From: Dipteris shenzhenensis
Taxonomy: Eukaryota > Polypodiophyta > Polypodiopsida > Gleicheniales
NCBI GenBank assembly: GCA_047967505.1
Contig: CM106539.1
Length of the DNA: 64,000 nucleotides
Direction: 5' to 3' (one strand)
Numbering within the stretch: the stretch's first letter is position 1; every line of letters starts with the position of its first letter. The position numbers and the translations under genes are program-made. The notes under the pieces were generated by a model. The model was not told the DNA's origin. It did not search any database and saw only the letters and a program-made list of their open reading frames with translations. Shown piece by piece: positions 33,703 through 42,654 of the stretch.

Positions 33703-34962
33703 ATGAGTTCGACAAGTGTTCCCCCACCGAGGTCATTCTCCTCCTCCAAGGTACACAGTACGCCCAGGAATAGACCACCCATGCTGGCTTCTGATAGTGA
33801 TTCAGAAACAAACTCGAAGGGCCCACAACCATTAAGGTCAACCACTAACTCTGGGAGTGCCTCATCCTCGAGGGATCACTCTATGCCTTTGAGGTATCAG
33901 GAGGTAGTAAAGGGTGTCACGAGAGATCTTCAAACAAGTTCTGAAGATGAAGGTAGCACACCTCAGCTTCCATCCCGCAAGTCCAGAACTGTGAGGTTTG
34001 CAACAGAAGTGACAACCCTCGGACAGTACCGGGATAAGGAGGCACGAGTAGGTCCTCCCACTTTGTCCTCAACAGCACTCAACAGAGAAGAGGCTATGGG
34101 GACAAGATCTAGTTCTGCCCAGGAAAAAGGGAAAGGAGTAATGGAAGAGAAACCCCTGGAGACAATGACTCACAGTTCAGACCTACATCCACATCCTCAT
34201 GTAAGCTTCGACCCTCGGCCAGAGGCTAGGAGGATGAAGTTGCAAAAGGCTAATGCTAGTGTCCACCACTACTCCTTGTTTGAAGATCTTATGAGTTTCA
34301 AACCCAACCTCACTCTACGACAACTTTGCCTATTGTCCCCCCAAATCAAGCATCAGACCATTACATTTCTGAATCGCCTCCCAGGAGGTCGACACAAGGG
34401 ATCTACTCCGAGTGGGCCACCACCAGAGACATTACCGGCTCAGCATGGGTCTACACCGGACCACTTCTCTGCCTACGCTGCCCTCACTTGTGAACAAAGT
34501 CCCAAGCTCACCGTGGAGATCCATGGAGTGGAGCTGAAGGACGTCTTCCTCGATGGTGGGGCGGCTGTGAACATTATGCCAAAAGGTACACTCCAAAAAC
34601 TAGGGTTGAAGTTGACAAGTGATGTTCACTTTCAGGTACGCATGGCTGATCAACGCAGAGTAAAACCAATGGGTGCAGTCAAAGGTGTTCACATGAAGAT
34701 TGGCGGAGTAACTTTTCTCTCCAATTTTGTTGTCCTTGATATGACCGAAAATGAACAAACTTACCCTCTACTTCTTGGTCGGCCATGGTTGCGGTCTTCA
34801 AAAGCCATTCAGGATTGGTCAACTGATGAAGTTCGATTGCCCCTGGGATCGACATCCCTCGAAATAGATATGGTCACAGGGCAGGCAAGGCACATACCAA
34901 TAGAACTAGGAGAGAAGGATTTTGAAGAACAAGCCGGAGTAGAAGAGGAGCATTGGGCCTGA
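33703..34962 (+). CDS. Protease ORF
   Basis: In the same frame as gag, seven codons after its TAA, with an ATG at 33703. The first ~230 residues are Ser/Pro-rich. The aspartic protease core follows: VFLDGGAAVNIMPKGTL holds the catalytic Asp in a DGG form seen in many plant gypsy elements, and PLLLGRPWLRSSKAIQDW is the C-terminal block. It ends at a TGA (34960-34962), after which the same frame stays open through the linker. It cleaves the element's own polyprotein. Confidence 0.85.
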   Translation: MSSTSVPPPRSFSSSKVHSTPRNRPPMLASDSDSETNSKGPQPLRSTTNSGSASSSRDHSMPLRYQEVVKGVTRDLQTSSEDEGSTPQLPSRKSRTVRFATEVTTLGQYRDKEARVGPPTLSSTALNREEAMGTRSSSAQEKGKGVMEEKPLETMTHSSDLHPHPHVSFDPRPEARRMKLQKANASVHHYSLFEDLMSFKPNLTLRQLCLLSPQIKHQTITFLNRLPGGRHKGSTPSGPPPETLPAQHGSTPDHFSAYAALTCEQSPKLTVEIHGVELKDVFLDGGAAVNIMPKGTLQKLGLKLTSDVHFQVRMADQRRVKPMGAVKGVHMKIGGVTFLSNFVVLDMTENEQTYPLLLGRPWLRSSKAIQDWSTDEVRLPLGSTSLEIDMVTGQARHIPIELGEKDFEEQAGVEEEHWA

Positions 34963-36102
34963 GGGGACTGGCCCAGGGGTGGTGACCAAGGTATCAATGA
35001 GGAGACAACCCTAGAAGGATTTGAAAGTTTGACCTACTTGTTGGATCGGGCTGATCAAGAAGACGAGGAGGCTGTCATTTTGGATTGGATGGGAGCCCTG
35101 GGCTCATTAGCGGTCAACATGGTGGAACTATGCCAACAAGAAGATCAAGAAGAACACCTACTTGCAGTATCAGAAATCCACCCAGAACGACAGGGTCTGG
35201 CTGAACTAGTTTACGAAAGGATGCCCTTTGGACTTTGCAATAGTCCACACATGTATAAGAGAATGGCCACTAGGGGTACTACAGTGGACACCACAGATCG
35301 TACTGAGGACAATGATGGTATTGTAGTAAACATTGAGGATCGTCCAGTGGCCGACATGGAGGACATTGGTCAAAATGATGCTGACAATACTATAGGATAC
35401 AATGAAGGATCTACTAGGGACGAGGCTAGTAGGGCACAACCCACCAATGGTACTTCAGAATACAATCATGGTATTACAGTGCACAACCATGGTACTACGG
35501 TGTACAACCATGGTGCTGCTAAGTGCAATGATGGTGATAGAGAAAACAGGAACACTAATGAAGACGAGACTGATGATGATAGTGATTTAGACGAAAGTGA
35601 CATAGACATTGCTGAACTTGAGGAGAATCACCACCAACAGCTTAAGGTCTTGGGCGGACCCAGGGTGCATACCGGATACAGAGATGAGGACATGGCCGAT
35701 CTCACTTTGCTTGACCTTTTCTTATCAGAAGCCGACCACCCCTCAATTCAAGACCGTCTGGAAACCACTTATGAGGTGGAAGGCTTACCTTACCGGGGCA
35801 TGTTGAAACAGTCACCGAGGCATCGAAGGCACACAGCATCTGCAACATCTACTGATTCTACATCTCAGTCAATGCCTGAGAACCCCCCAGTTACTTACCC
35901 CTCATCTTGGTTGAGAGAAGTGGAGGGGGACTTTCCCCTTGAAGATACTCCAGCACATACGGGACTGAGAATGGGTGAACCAAGTACCTCAACATCCCAA
36001 TACATTGCCCCTGTTGATGAGGCACGGAACTGGCGGTATCTCAACATTGGAAGTGAGGACCAACCCAGGCATTTGAAGTTAGCCACTTGTCTGGGAACAT
36101 GA
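34963..36102 (+). CDS. Acidic linker between protease and RT
   Basis: Same frame as the protease, about 375 codons after the TGA, with no ATG until about 35089, so read-through is the simplest route to its start. It is rich in Asp, Glu and Asn, with a 21-bp tandem repeat coding YNHGTTV-like units (35460-35522). At 35221-35262 it encodes MPFGLCNSPHMYKRM, nearly the RT motif found at 36602. It ends KLATCLGT at TGA 36100-36102, and the pol frame continues one base later. Function unknown; perhaps a spacer or an acidic interaction segment. Confidence 0.65.
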   Translation, partial: GDWPRGGDQGINEETTLEGFESLTYLLDRADQEDEEAVILDWMGALGSLAVNMVELCQQEDQEEHLLAVSEIHPERQGLAELVYERMPFGLCNSPHMYKRMATRGTTVDTTDRTEDNDGIVVNIEDRPVADMEDIGQNDADNTIGYNEGSTRDEASRAQPTNGTSEYNHGITVHNHGTTVYNHGAAKCNDGDRENRNTNEDETDDDSDLDESDIDIAELEENHHQQLKVLGGPRVHTGYRDEDMADLTLLDLFLSEADHPSIQDRLETTYEVEGLPYRGMLKQSPRHRRHTASATSTDSTSQSMPENPPVTYPSSWLREVEGDFPLEDTPAHTGLRMGEPSTSTSQYIAPVDEARNWRYLNIGSEDQPRHLKLATCLGT

Positions 36103-38881
36103 CTATCTTCTAGGTGCAGTCACCGACCTTTTTAAAGAATTTGATGTCTTTGCTTGGTCCTACAAGGATCTGAAGGGGGTGCCCGCTGATTTCATGGAGC
36201 ATAGCATTGACTTATATCCCGATGCAGACCCTGTGATTAAAGGTCCATACCGCATGAATCCCAACTACGGCAAGGCAGTCCAAACAGATATACAGAAAAT
36301 GGAGCAAGCAGGATTAATCTACCCAGTGGATTACTCCGATTGGGTCAGTGGAATTGTCATTGTACCCAAAAGAGAGACCGGCAAACTTAGAATATGTGTT
36401 GACTATCGGAGTTTGAATGCTGCAACACGACGTGATAGGTTCCCTCTTCCTTTCACAGATAGAGTGTTGGAGACAGTGGCAGGACATGCTTTATACTCAT
36501 TCATGGATGGATATAGCGGGTACAACCAAGTTCGAGTGAAAGAGCAGGATCAGCCCAAGACTACCTTTGTCACTCAATGGGGAACATACGCCTACCGAAT
36601 GATGCCCTTTGGACTATGTAATGCCCCGGCAACCTTTCAACGACTTGTAACCAAACTCTTTCAAGAGAATATCGGTAAGTTTCTTGAGGTATTTCTAGAT
36701 GACTTCTCTGTTTTTAATGGTAAATCGGCCTCCCATCTTGATCCGGCCATACAAAATGATCATCTACATAAGTTGAGATGGGTCTTTGATAAGTGCAGAG
36801 AAGTGCGCTTGTGTTTGAACCCTGACAAATGTTTCTTTCTCGCACTCCGAGGTGTTCTCCTTGGTCATATTGTTTCTGCTGAGGGCATGACCACGGATCC
36901 CGCAAAGGTAGAGGTGATCATCTCATTGCCCATCCCTCGTACACCCAAAGAGGTGAAGTCCTTCTTAGGGCATGTAGGATATTACAGAAGGTTCATACGT
37001 TTCTATGCCGACATTGCTATTGCACTGACAGAACTCCTACATCAAGACCGATCGTTTGTCTGGGCCACCCCACAACAACTAGCCTTTGATGATCTGAAGC
37101 ATTGCCTCGTGAAGGCCCCCATCCTCAGGCAGCCTGATTGGGATGTAATTTTTCATGTCCATGTGGATGCTAGTGGGTGGGCAGTAGGTGCTATACTGGC
37201 TCAACCTAACCAGGATACTAAGATTGATTTGCCCATCTACTTCGCGAGTCGACAACTCAATGGAGCAGAACGCAATTACAGTACCACAGAAAGGGAGGGC
37301 CTCGGCATGGTTTATGCCATGACCAAGTATCGTCACTACCTCTTGGGCAACAAGTTTGTGATCGTCACTGATCATCAAGCTCTTAAGTATTTATTGAATA
37401 AGCCTACTCTTGGTGGCCGGATAAGCAGATGGATTCTTCTCTTTCAAGAATTTGAATTCGACATTGTGGTGAGGGCTGGGAGACTGCATCAACCTGCAGA
37501 CCACTTGTCTAGATTACATTCCGGGGAACCAGCTAGTGGTATCACCGATGACTTACCCGATGCAGGCTTGTTCGGAATAACAGAACTACCTGATGAATGC
37601 CTATTTGCGGTGGACTGCTTTCCACCATGGTATGCCAACATCGTACACCTCTTGTCTACAGGTGGCTTTCCTCCAGGATTAACTCCAACAGAGAAACGCA
37701 AACGGACCCTTCAAGCTGCTCCTTTTAAGTTGATTGCAGGTCAATTGTACAAGCTTGGGAAAGATCAGATCTTGAGACGGTGTGTGCTTCCACATGAGAC
37801 ACAATCCATTCTTAAAGAGGCACATGCTGGCATAGGTGGAGGGCATATGGCCTCAGATGCTACTGCTCGTAAGATCATGCGAGCAGGGTTCTGGTGGCCC
37901 ACGCTCTTCCGCGACTGCCATGTTCATGTGACCAGATGTGATTCATGTCAACGAGCGGGCCCCAAGCCTACGAGGCGTGAGTACCTCCCTCTCAAACCAT
38001 TCACTCCGGTGCCTCCCTTCTATCGCTGGGGATTGGATTTCATTGGACCCATCTCTCCTGCCACACGCCGAGGGAACAAGTATGCTCTGCTTGCCACCGA
38101 CTATGGAACCAAATGGGTCGAAGCCAAGGCAGTCAAGAACTGTACAGCCCAGGTAGTAGCCACATTTCTATATGACCAGATCATCTCTCAGTTTGGTTGT
38201 CCTGTTGAGTTGATAAGTGATAGAGGGTCTCACTTCCTAAATGACACCATTGCTGCACTAGTTCACCTGCTTCAAATAGTTCACAAATTTTCATCTCCCT
38301 ATTACCCACGTGCCAATGGTCTAGCTGAGAGCTCAAATCGCACAATGTGCGGGATCGTGCATCGACTTTGCCTAAATTCTCTAGCCGATTGGGACGACGT
38401 ACTTCCAGCTGCTTTATTCGCCTATCGAACGGCTTACAAGGCGAGTACTGGGTATTCACCCTTCGAGCTTGTCTATGGACTGGAGGCCGTTATGCCTTAT
38501 GAATTTCATCTTGACACTCACAGGATTCTTCCAGAAAAAAATGACAACCTTGAAGCCTGCACAATGGAACGCTTCTGGGATTTGGAAGCACTGGCAGAGC
38601 ATCGACGTGAAGCGGTTTTCGCTCAAGAAGTTTGGCAGAAGCGACAAAAAGCTTGGCATGACCGAAACCTCAGAAAAAGGAATTTCAAAGTCGGAGATTT
38701 AGTACTCTTGTATTCCAGTAAGTTTCTCAAACACAAACCTAAGTTTGTGAGTGGTTGGACAGGTCCATTTCTCATTGCCAAGCTTATCCCAAGTGGCGGA
38801 GTCTACTTGGCCACTTTAGAAGGCAGACTTCTACCTGCCCCGGTGAATGGGTCACGCATCAAGAGGTACCATGATCAATGA
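36083..38881 (+). CDS. Pol: reverse transcriptase, RNase H, integrase
   Basis: Open from 36083. The conserved entry DVFAWSYKDLKGVP lies upstream of the first ATG (36194), so pol must be joined to the linker by a +1 shift or by splicing. RT: RICVDYRSLNAATRRDRFPL, MPFGLCNAPATFQRL and catalytic FLDDFSVF at 36692. RNase H: HVHVDASGWAVGAIL and VIVTDHQALKYLL. Integrase: HHCC zinc region (HAGIGGGHM, CDSCQ) and the D,D(35)E triad, with Asp codons at 38036 and 38219 and Glu at 38327. The C-terminus ends GSRIKRYHDQ with no chromodomain. No stop or shift interrupts it. Confidence 0.93.
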   Translation, partial: PLVWEHDYLLGAVTDLFKEFDVFAWSYKDLKGVPADFMEHSIDLYPDADPVIKGPYRMNPNYGKAVQTDIQKMEQAGLIYPVDYSDWVSGIVIVPKRETGKLRICVDYRSLNAATRRDRFPLPFTDRVLETVAGHALYSFMDGYSGYNQVRVKEQDQPKTTFVTQWGTYAYRMMPFGLCNAPATFQRLVTKLFQENIGKFLEVFLDDFSVFNGKSASHLDPAIQNDHLHKLRWVFDKCREVRLCLNPDKCFFLALRGVLLGHIVSAEGMTTDPAKVEVIISLPIPRTPKEVKSFLGHVGYYRRFIRFYADIAIALTELLHQDRSFVWATPQQLAFDDLKHCLVKAPILRQPDWDVIFHVHVDASGWAVGAILAQPNQDTKIDLPIYFASRQLNGAERNYSTTEREGLGMVYAMTKYRHYLLGNKFVIVTDHQALKYLLNKPTLGGRISRWILLFQEFEFDIVVRAGRLHQPADHLSRLHSGEPASGITDDLPDAGLFGITELPDECLFAVDCFPPWYANIVHLLSTGGFPPGLTPTEKRKRTLQAAPFKLIAGQLYKLGKDQILRRCVLPHETQSILKEAHAGIGGGHMASDATARKIMRAGFWWPTLFRDCHVHVTRCDSCQRAGPKPTRREYLPLKPFTPVPPFYRWGLDFIGPISPATRRGNKYALLATDYGTKWVEAKAVKNCTAQVVATFLYDQIISQFGCPVELISDRGSHFLNDTIAALVHLLQIVHKFSSPYYPRANGLAESSNRTMCGIVHRLCLNSLADWDDVLPAALFAYRTAYKASTGYSPFELVYGLEAVMPYEFHLDTHRILPEKNDNLEACTMERFWDLEALAEHRREAVFAQEVWQKRQKAWHDRNLRKRNFKVGDLVLLYSSKFLKHKPKFVSGWTGPFLIAKLIPSGGVYLATLEGRLLPAPVNGSRIKRYHDQ

Positions 38882-38949
38882 GGAAACACCCTCCTAGTCC
38901 TTCCATATACACTCTTACCTTCTCCTTCCTGGTGATATCTTCTCCCTCT

Positions 38950-39260
38950 GAGGGCCACTTTCTCTTTCTACAAGGGTCCTCCTCTCTACCCCTGGTGCCA
39001 CTTTCTCTCTCTACATGGCTCCTCCTCTCTCCCCTTGGTGCCACTTTCTCTCTCTACATGGGTCCTTCTCTTTCCACTCGAGTGTCACTTTCTCTCTCTA
39101 AGTGAGCCCTCCATTTTTCACCCCGAGCCACTTTCTCTCTCTAAGTGTGACCTCCTTTCTTTCATCCCGCGTCACTTTCTCTCTCTAAATGACCACCCTT
39201 TAAATGCGGCCTCCCTTTTTCACTCCGTGTCACTTTCTCTCTCTAACTACGGCCTCCCCT
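38950..39260 (+). repeat. Tandem array A, ~43-bp unit
   Basis: About seven units starting GCCACTTTCTCTCTCTA, each followed by a variable CT-rich half. It begins 70 bases after the pol stop. Confidence 0.75.
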
Positions 39261-39283
39261 TTTCATCTTGTTTTACAAACTCC

Positions 39284-40890
39284 TTCTCCTTCTACCTTCT
39301 CTCCAACTTCTATCGCTCTCTTACAAACCCCTTCTCTTTCCACCCTCTGTCCAACTTCTACCTCTCTCTTACAAAACCCTTCTCTTTCCACCCTCTGTCC
39401 AACTCCCCACCCCCCTCTTACAAAAACCTTCTCTTTCCACCCTATGTCCAACTCCCTACCTCTCTCTTACAAAAACCTTCTCTTTCCACCCTCTGTCCAA
39501 CTCCCCACCTCCCTCTTACAAAAACCTTCTCTTTCCACCCTATGTCCAACTCCCTACCTCTCTCTTACAAAAACCTTCTCTTTCCACCCTCTGTCCAACT
39601 CCCCACCTCCCTCTTACAAAAACCTTCTCTTTCCACCCTATGTCCAACTCCCTACCTCTCTCTTACAAAAACCTTCTCTTTCCACCCTATGTCCAACTTC
39701 TACCTCTCTCTTACAAACACCTTCTCTTTCCACCCTCTGTCCAACTCCCTACCTCTCTCTTACAAAAACCTTCTCTTTCCACCCTCTGTCCAACTCCCTA
39801 CCTCTCTCTTACAAAAACCTTCTCTTTCCACCCTCTGTCTAACTCCCTACCTCTCTCTTACAAACACCTTCTCTTTCCACCCTCTGTCCAACTTCTACCT
39901 CTCTCTTACAAAAACCTTCTCTTTCCACCCTATGTCCAACTTCTACCTCTCTTACAAAAACCTTCTCTTTCCACCCTATGTCCAACTTCTACCTCTCTCT
40001 TACAAACACCTTCTCTTTCCACCCTCTGTCCAACTCCCTACCTCTCTCTTACAAAAACCTTCTCTTTCCACCCTATGTCCAACTTCTACCTCTCTCTTAC
40101 AAACACCTTCTCTTTCCACCCTCTGTCCAACTCCCTACCTCTCTCTTACAAACACCTTCTCTTTCCACCCTCTGTCCAACTCCCTACCTCTCTCTTACAA
40201 AAACCTTCTCTTTCCACCCTCTGTCTAACTCCCTACCTCTCTCTTACAAACACCTTCTCTTTCCACCCTCTGTCCAACTTCTACCTCTCTCTTACAAACA
40301 CCTTCTCTTTCCACCCTCTGTCCAACTCCCTACCTCTCTCTTACTAAAACCTTCTCTTTCTACCGTATGTCAAACCCCCTACCTCTCTCTTACAAAACCC
40401 TTCTCTTTCCACCCTCTGTCCAAATTCTACCTCTCTCTTACAAAACTCTTCTCTTTCCACCCTCTGTCCAAGTTCTACCTCTCTCTTACAAACACCTTCT
40501 CTTTCCACCCTACCTCTCTCTTACAAACACCTTCTCTTTCCACCCTCTGTCCAACTTCTACCTCTCTCTTACAAACACCTTCTCTTTCCACCCTCTGTCC
40601 AACTCCCTACCTCTCTCTTACTAAAACCTTCTCTTTCTACCCTATGTCAAACCCCCTACCTCTCTCTTACAAAACCCTTCTCTTTCCACCCTCTGTCCAA
40701 ATTCTACCTCTCTCTTACAAAACTCTTCTCTTTCCACCCTCTGTCCAAGTTCTACCTCTCTCTTACAAACACCTTCTCTTTCCACCCTGTGACCAACTCT
40801 CCATCCCCCTCTTACAAACACCTTCTCTTTCCACCCTATGACCAAACCCCTACCTCCCTCTTACAAATATCTTCTCTTTCCACCTTTGTC
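39284..40890 (+). repeat. Tandem array B, 49-bp unit
   Basis: Roughly thirty copies of a unit that begins CTCTCTTACAAAAACCTTCT and continues TTCCACCCTCTGTCCAA. Because 49 is one more than a multiple of three, translation cycles through three frames and gives long open frames in all + frames; these are not genes. Variants (AAACACC, TATGTCC, ACTTCTAC) recur in blocks. Confidence 0.93.
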
Positions 40891-41160
40891 ACACTCGTCT
40901 CTTTTTCTTCCATCTTCCATCATCCTGATGCACGTCCAACCTATTTTTGGCACTTAGCTAAATGTGGCAGATATGCTAAATTTGGCAATAAGCTAAATTT
41001 GACGAATATGCTAAATTTAGTGGATATACTATTTTTGGTGGATAAGGTTAAGTTTGGCGGATTTGCTTTCTGGCTTTCTCTCCCCTCCATTGGTTTCTCC
41101 ACCCTTTATATACCACATTCACAAGCGCCCTAGTTGGGTGGCCAACTATCCTCCTCCCAA
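40891..41160 (+). other. Unique spacer with short GCTAAATTT repeats and a TATA motif
   Basis: 40960-41065 has about five loose ~20-bp units ending GCTAAATTT. TTTATATAC at 41105-41113 could be an internal promoter for the 3' ORF. No gene here. Confidence 0.4.
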
Positions 41161-41169
41161 CTCTCCTCT

Positions 41170-42340
41170 CCTTGGCAACCAGCTCTCTCCCTCTCCACGC
41201 AGCTCCCTCTCCTCCCTCCTCTCCCTCTACCTGCCCCCTCCCCTCCTGCGCAACAGCTCCAGCCCCCCTCTCTTCCTCTCCTCACCACCCTGCTTCTCCC
41301 CCTCCTTCTTGCGCAGCACCTCCCTCCTCTCCCTCTACCTGCCCCCTCCCCTCCTGCGCAACAGCTCCAGCTCCCCCTCTCTTCCTCTCCTCACCACCGC
41401 TTCTCTCCCCTCCTGCGACACAGCCCCCCTCTCTTCCTCTCCTCACCACCCCTCCCCTCCCCTCCTGCGCAACAGCCCCCCCCCCCTCTCTTCCTCTCCT
41501 CACCACCCCTCCTCTCCCCTCCTGCGAAACAGCCCCCCCTCTCTTCCTCCCCTCACCACCCCTGCTCTCCCCTCCTGCGACACAGCCCCCCTCTCTTCCT
41601 CTCCTCACCACCCCTCCCCTCCCCTCCTGCGCAACAGCCCCCCCCCCCCTCTCTTCCTCTCCTCACCACCCCTCCTCTCCCCTCCTGCGAAACAGCCCCC
41701 CCTCTCTTCCTCCCCTCACCACCCCTCCTCTCCCCTCCTGCGAAACAGCCCCCCCCCCTCTTTTCCTCTCCTCACCCTGCTTCTCCCCCTCCTTCCTGCG
41801 CAGCACCTCCCTCCTCTCCCTCTACCTGCCCCCTCCCCTCCTGCGAAACAGCTCCCCCTCTCTTCCTCTCCTCACCACCCCTCCTCTCCCCTCCTGCGAA
41901 ACAGCCCCCCCCCCTCTTTTCCTCTCCTCACCCTGCTTCTCCCCCTCCTTCCTGCGCAGCACCTCCCTCCTCTCCCTCTACCTGCCCCCTCCCCTCCTGC
42001 GAAACAGCTCCCCCTCTCTTCCTCTCCTCACCACCCCTCCTCTCCCCTCCTGCGAAACAGCCCCCCCCCTCTTTTCCTCTCCTCACCCTGCTTCTCCCCC
42101 TCCTTCCAGCACCTCCCTCCTCTCCCTCTACCTGCCCCCTCCCCTCCTGCGCAACAGCCCCCCTCTCTTTCTATCCTCACCACCCTACTTCTCCCCCTCC
42201 TTCCTGTGCAGCACCTCCCTCCTCTCCCTCTACCTGCCCTTCCCCCTTCTCCTGCGCACAGCCTACGTCCCCCTCTCCTGCGCAGCTCTCCCCCCTTCTC
42301 CTCCCTACACCCTCTGCATCTCCCCTTCTCCCCTCCTAGC
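41170..42340 (+). repeat. Tandem array C, C/T-rich, ~50-60 bp units
   Basis: Units contain CCCCTCCTGCGMAACAGC and TTCCTCTCCTCACCACCCC, arranged into longer blocks. Open in all three + frames by composition. It leads into the 3' ORF. Confidence 0.88.
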
Positions 42341-42654
42341 TCCAGCCCCCCTCCTCCCCCCTAGTCTACATCCGTCCTTTTACTCTCCCTCTCCACCGAC
42401 ACCCCTTCCTCACTCTTTTCCTCTCCATCACAGCCTGGGCCTGCAGCACTGGTGGATCTGCTAAAGTATTCTCTCGTAGCATTCCGGGCTTAACCTCGAC
42501 CTCAACACCTCCTCCTTCCTCCTTGCCTCTCCAGACCTCGACATCGACACCCCCTCCGTACTCTTTTACACCTCCTCCTTCTTCCTTGCCTCTCCAGACC
42601 TCGACATCGACACCCCCTCTGTACTCATTTCCTCTTCGTAGGACGCCATCGTTC

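Noticed and set aside
39035-40841. Open frames of 287-397 codons over the 49-bp array
   Set aside because: All three frames are open because a stop-free 49-bp unit is repeated. The protein is only a cycle of the three translations.
39284-40890. CRISPR array
   Set aside because: Units are head-to-tail with no unique spacers, in a plant retrotransposon.
41054-42464. Three overlapping Pro/Ser-rich frames of over 400 codons
   Set aside because: C/T-rich repeat composition removes stops in all + frames. No domain.
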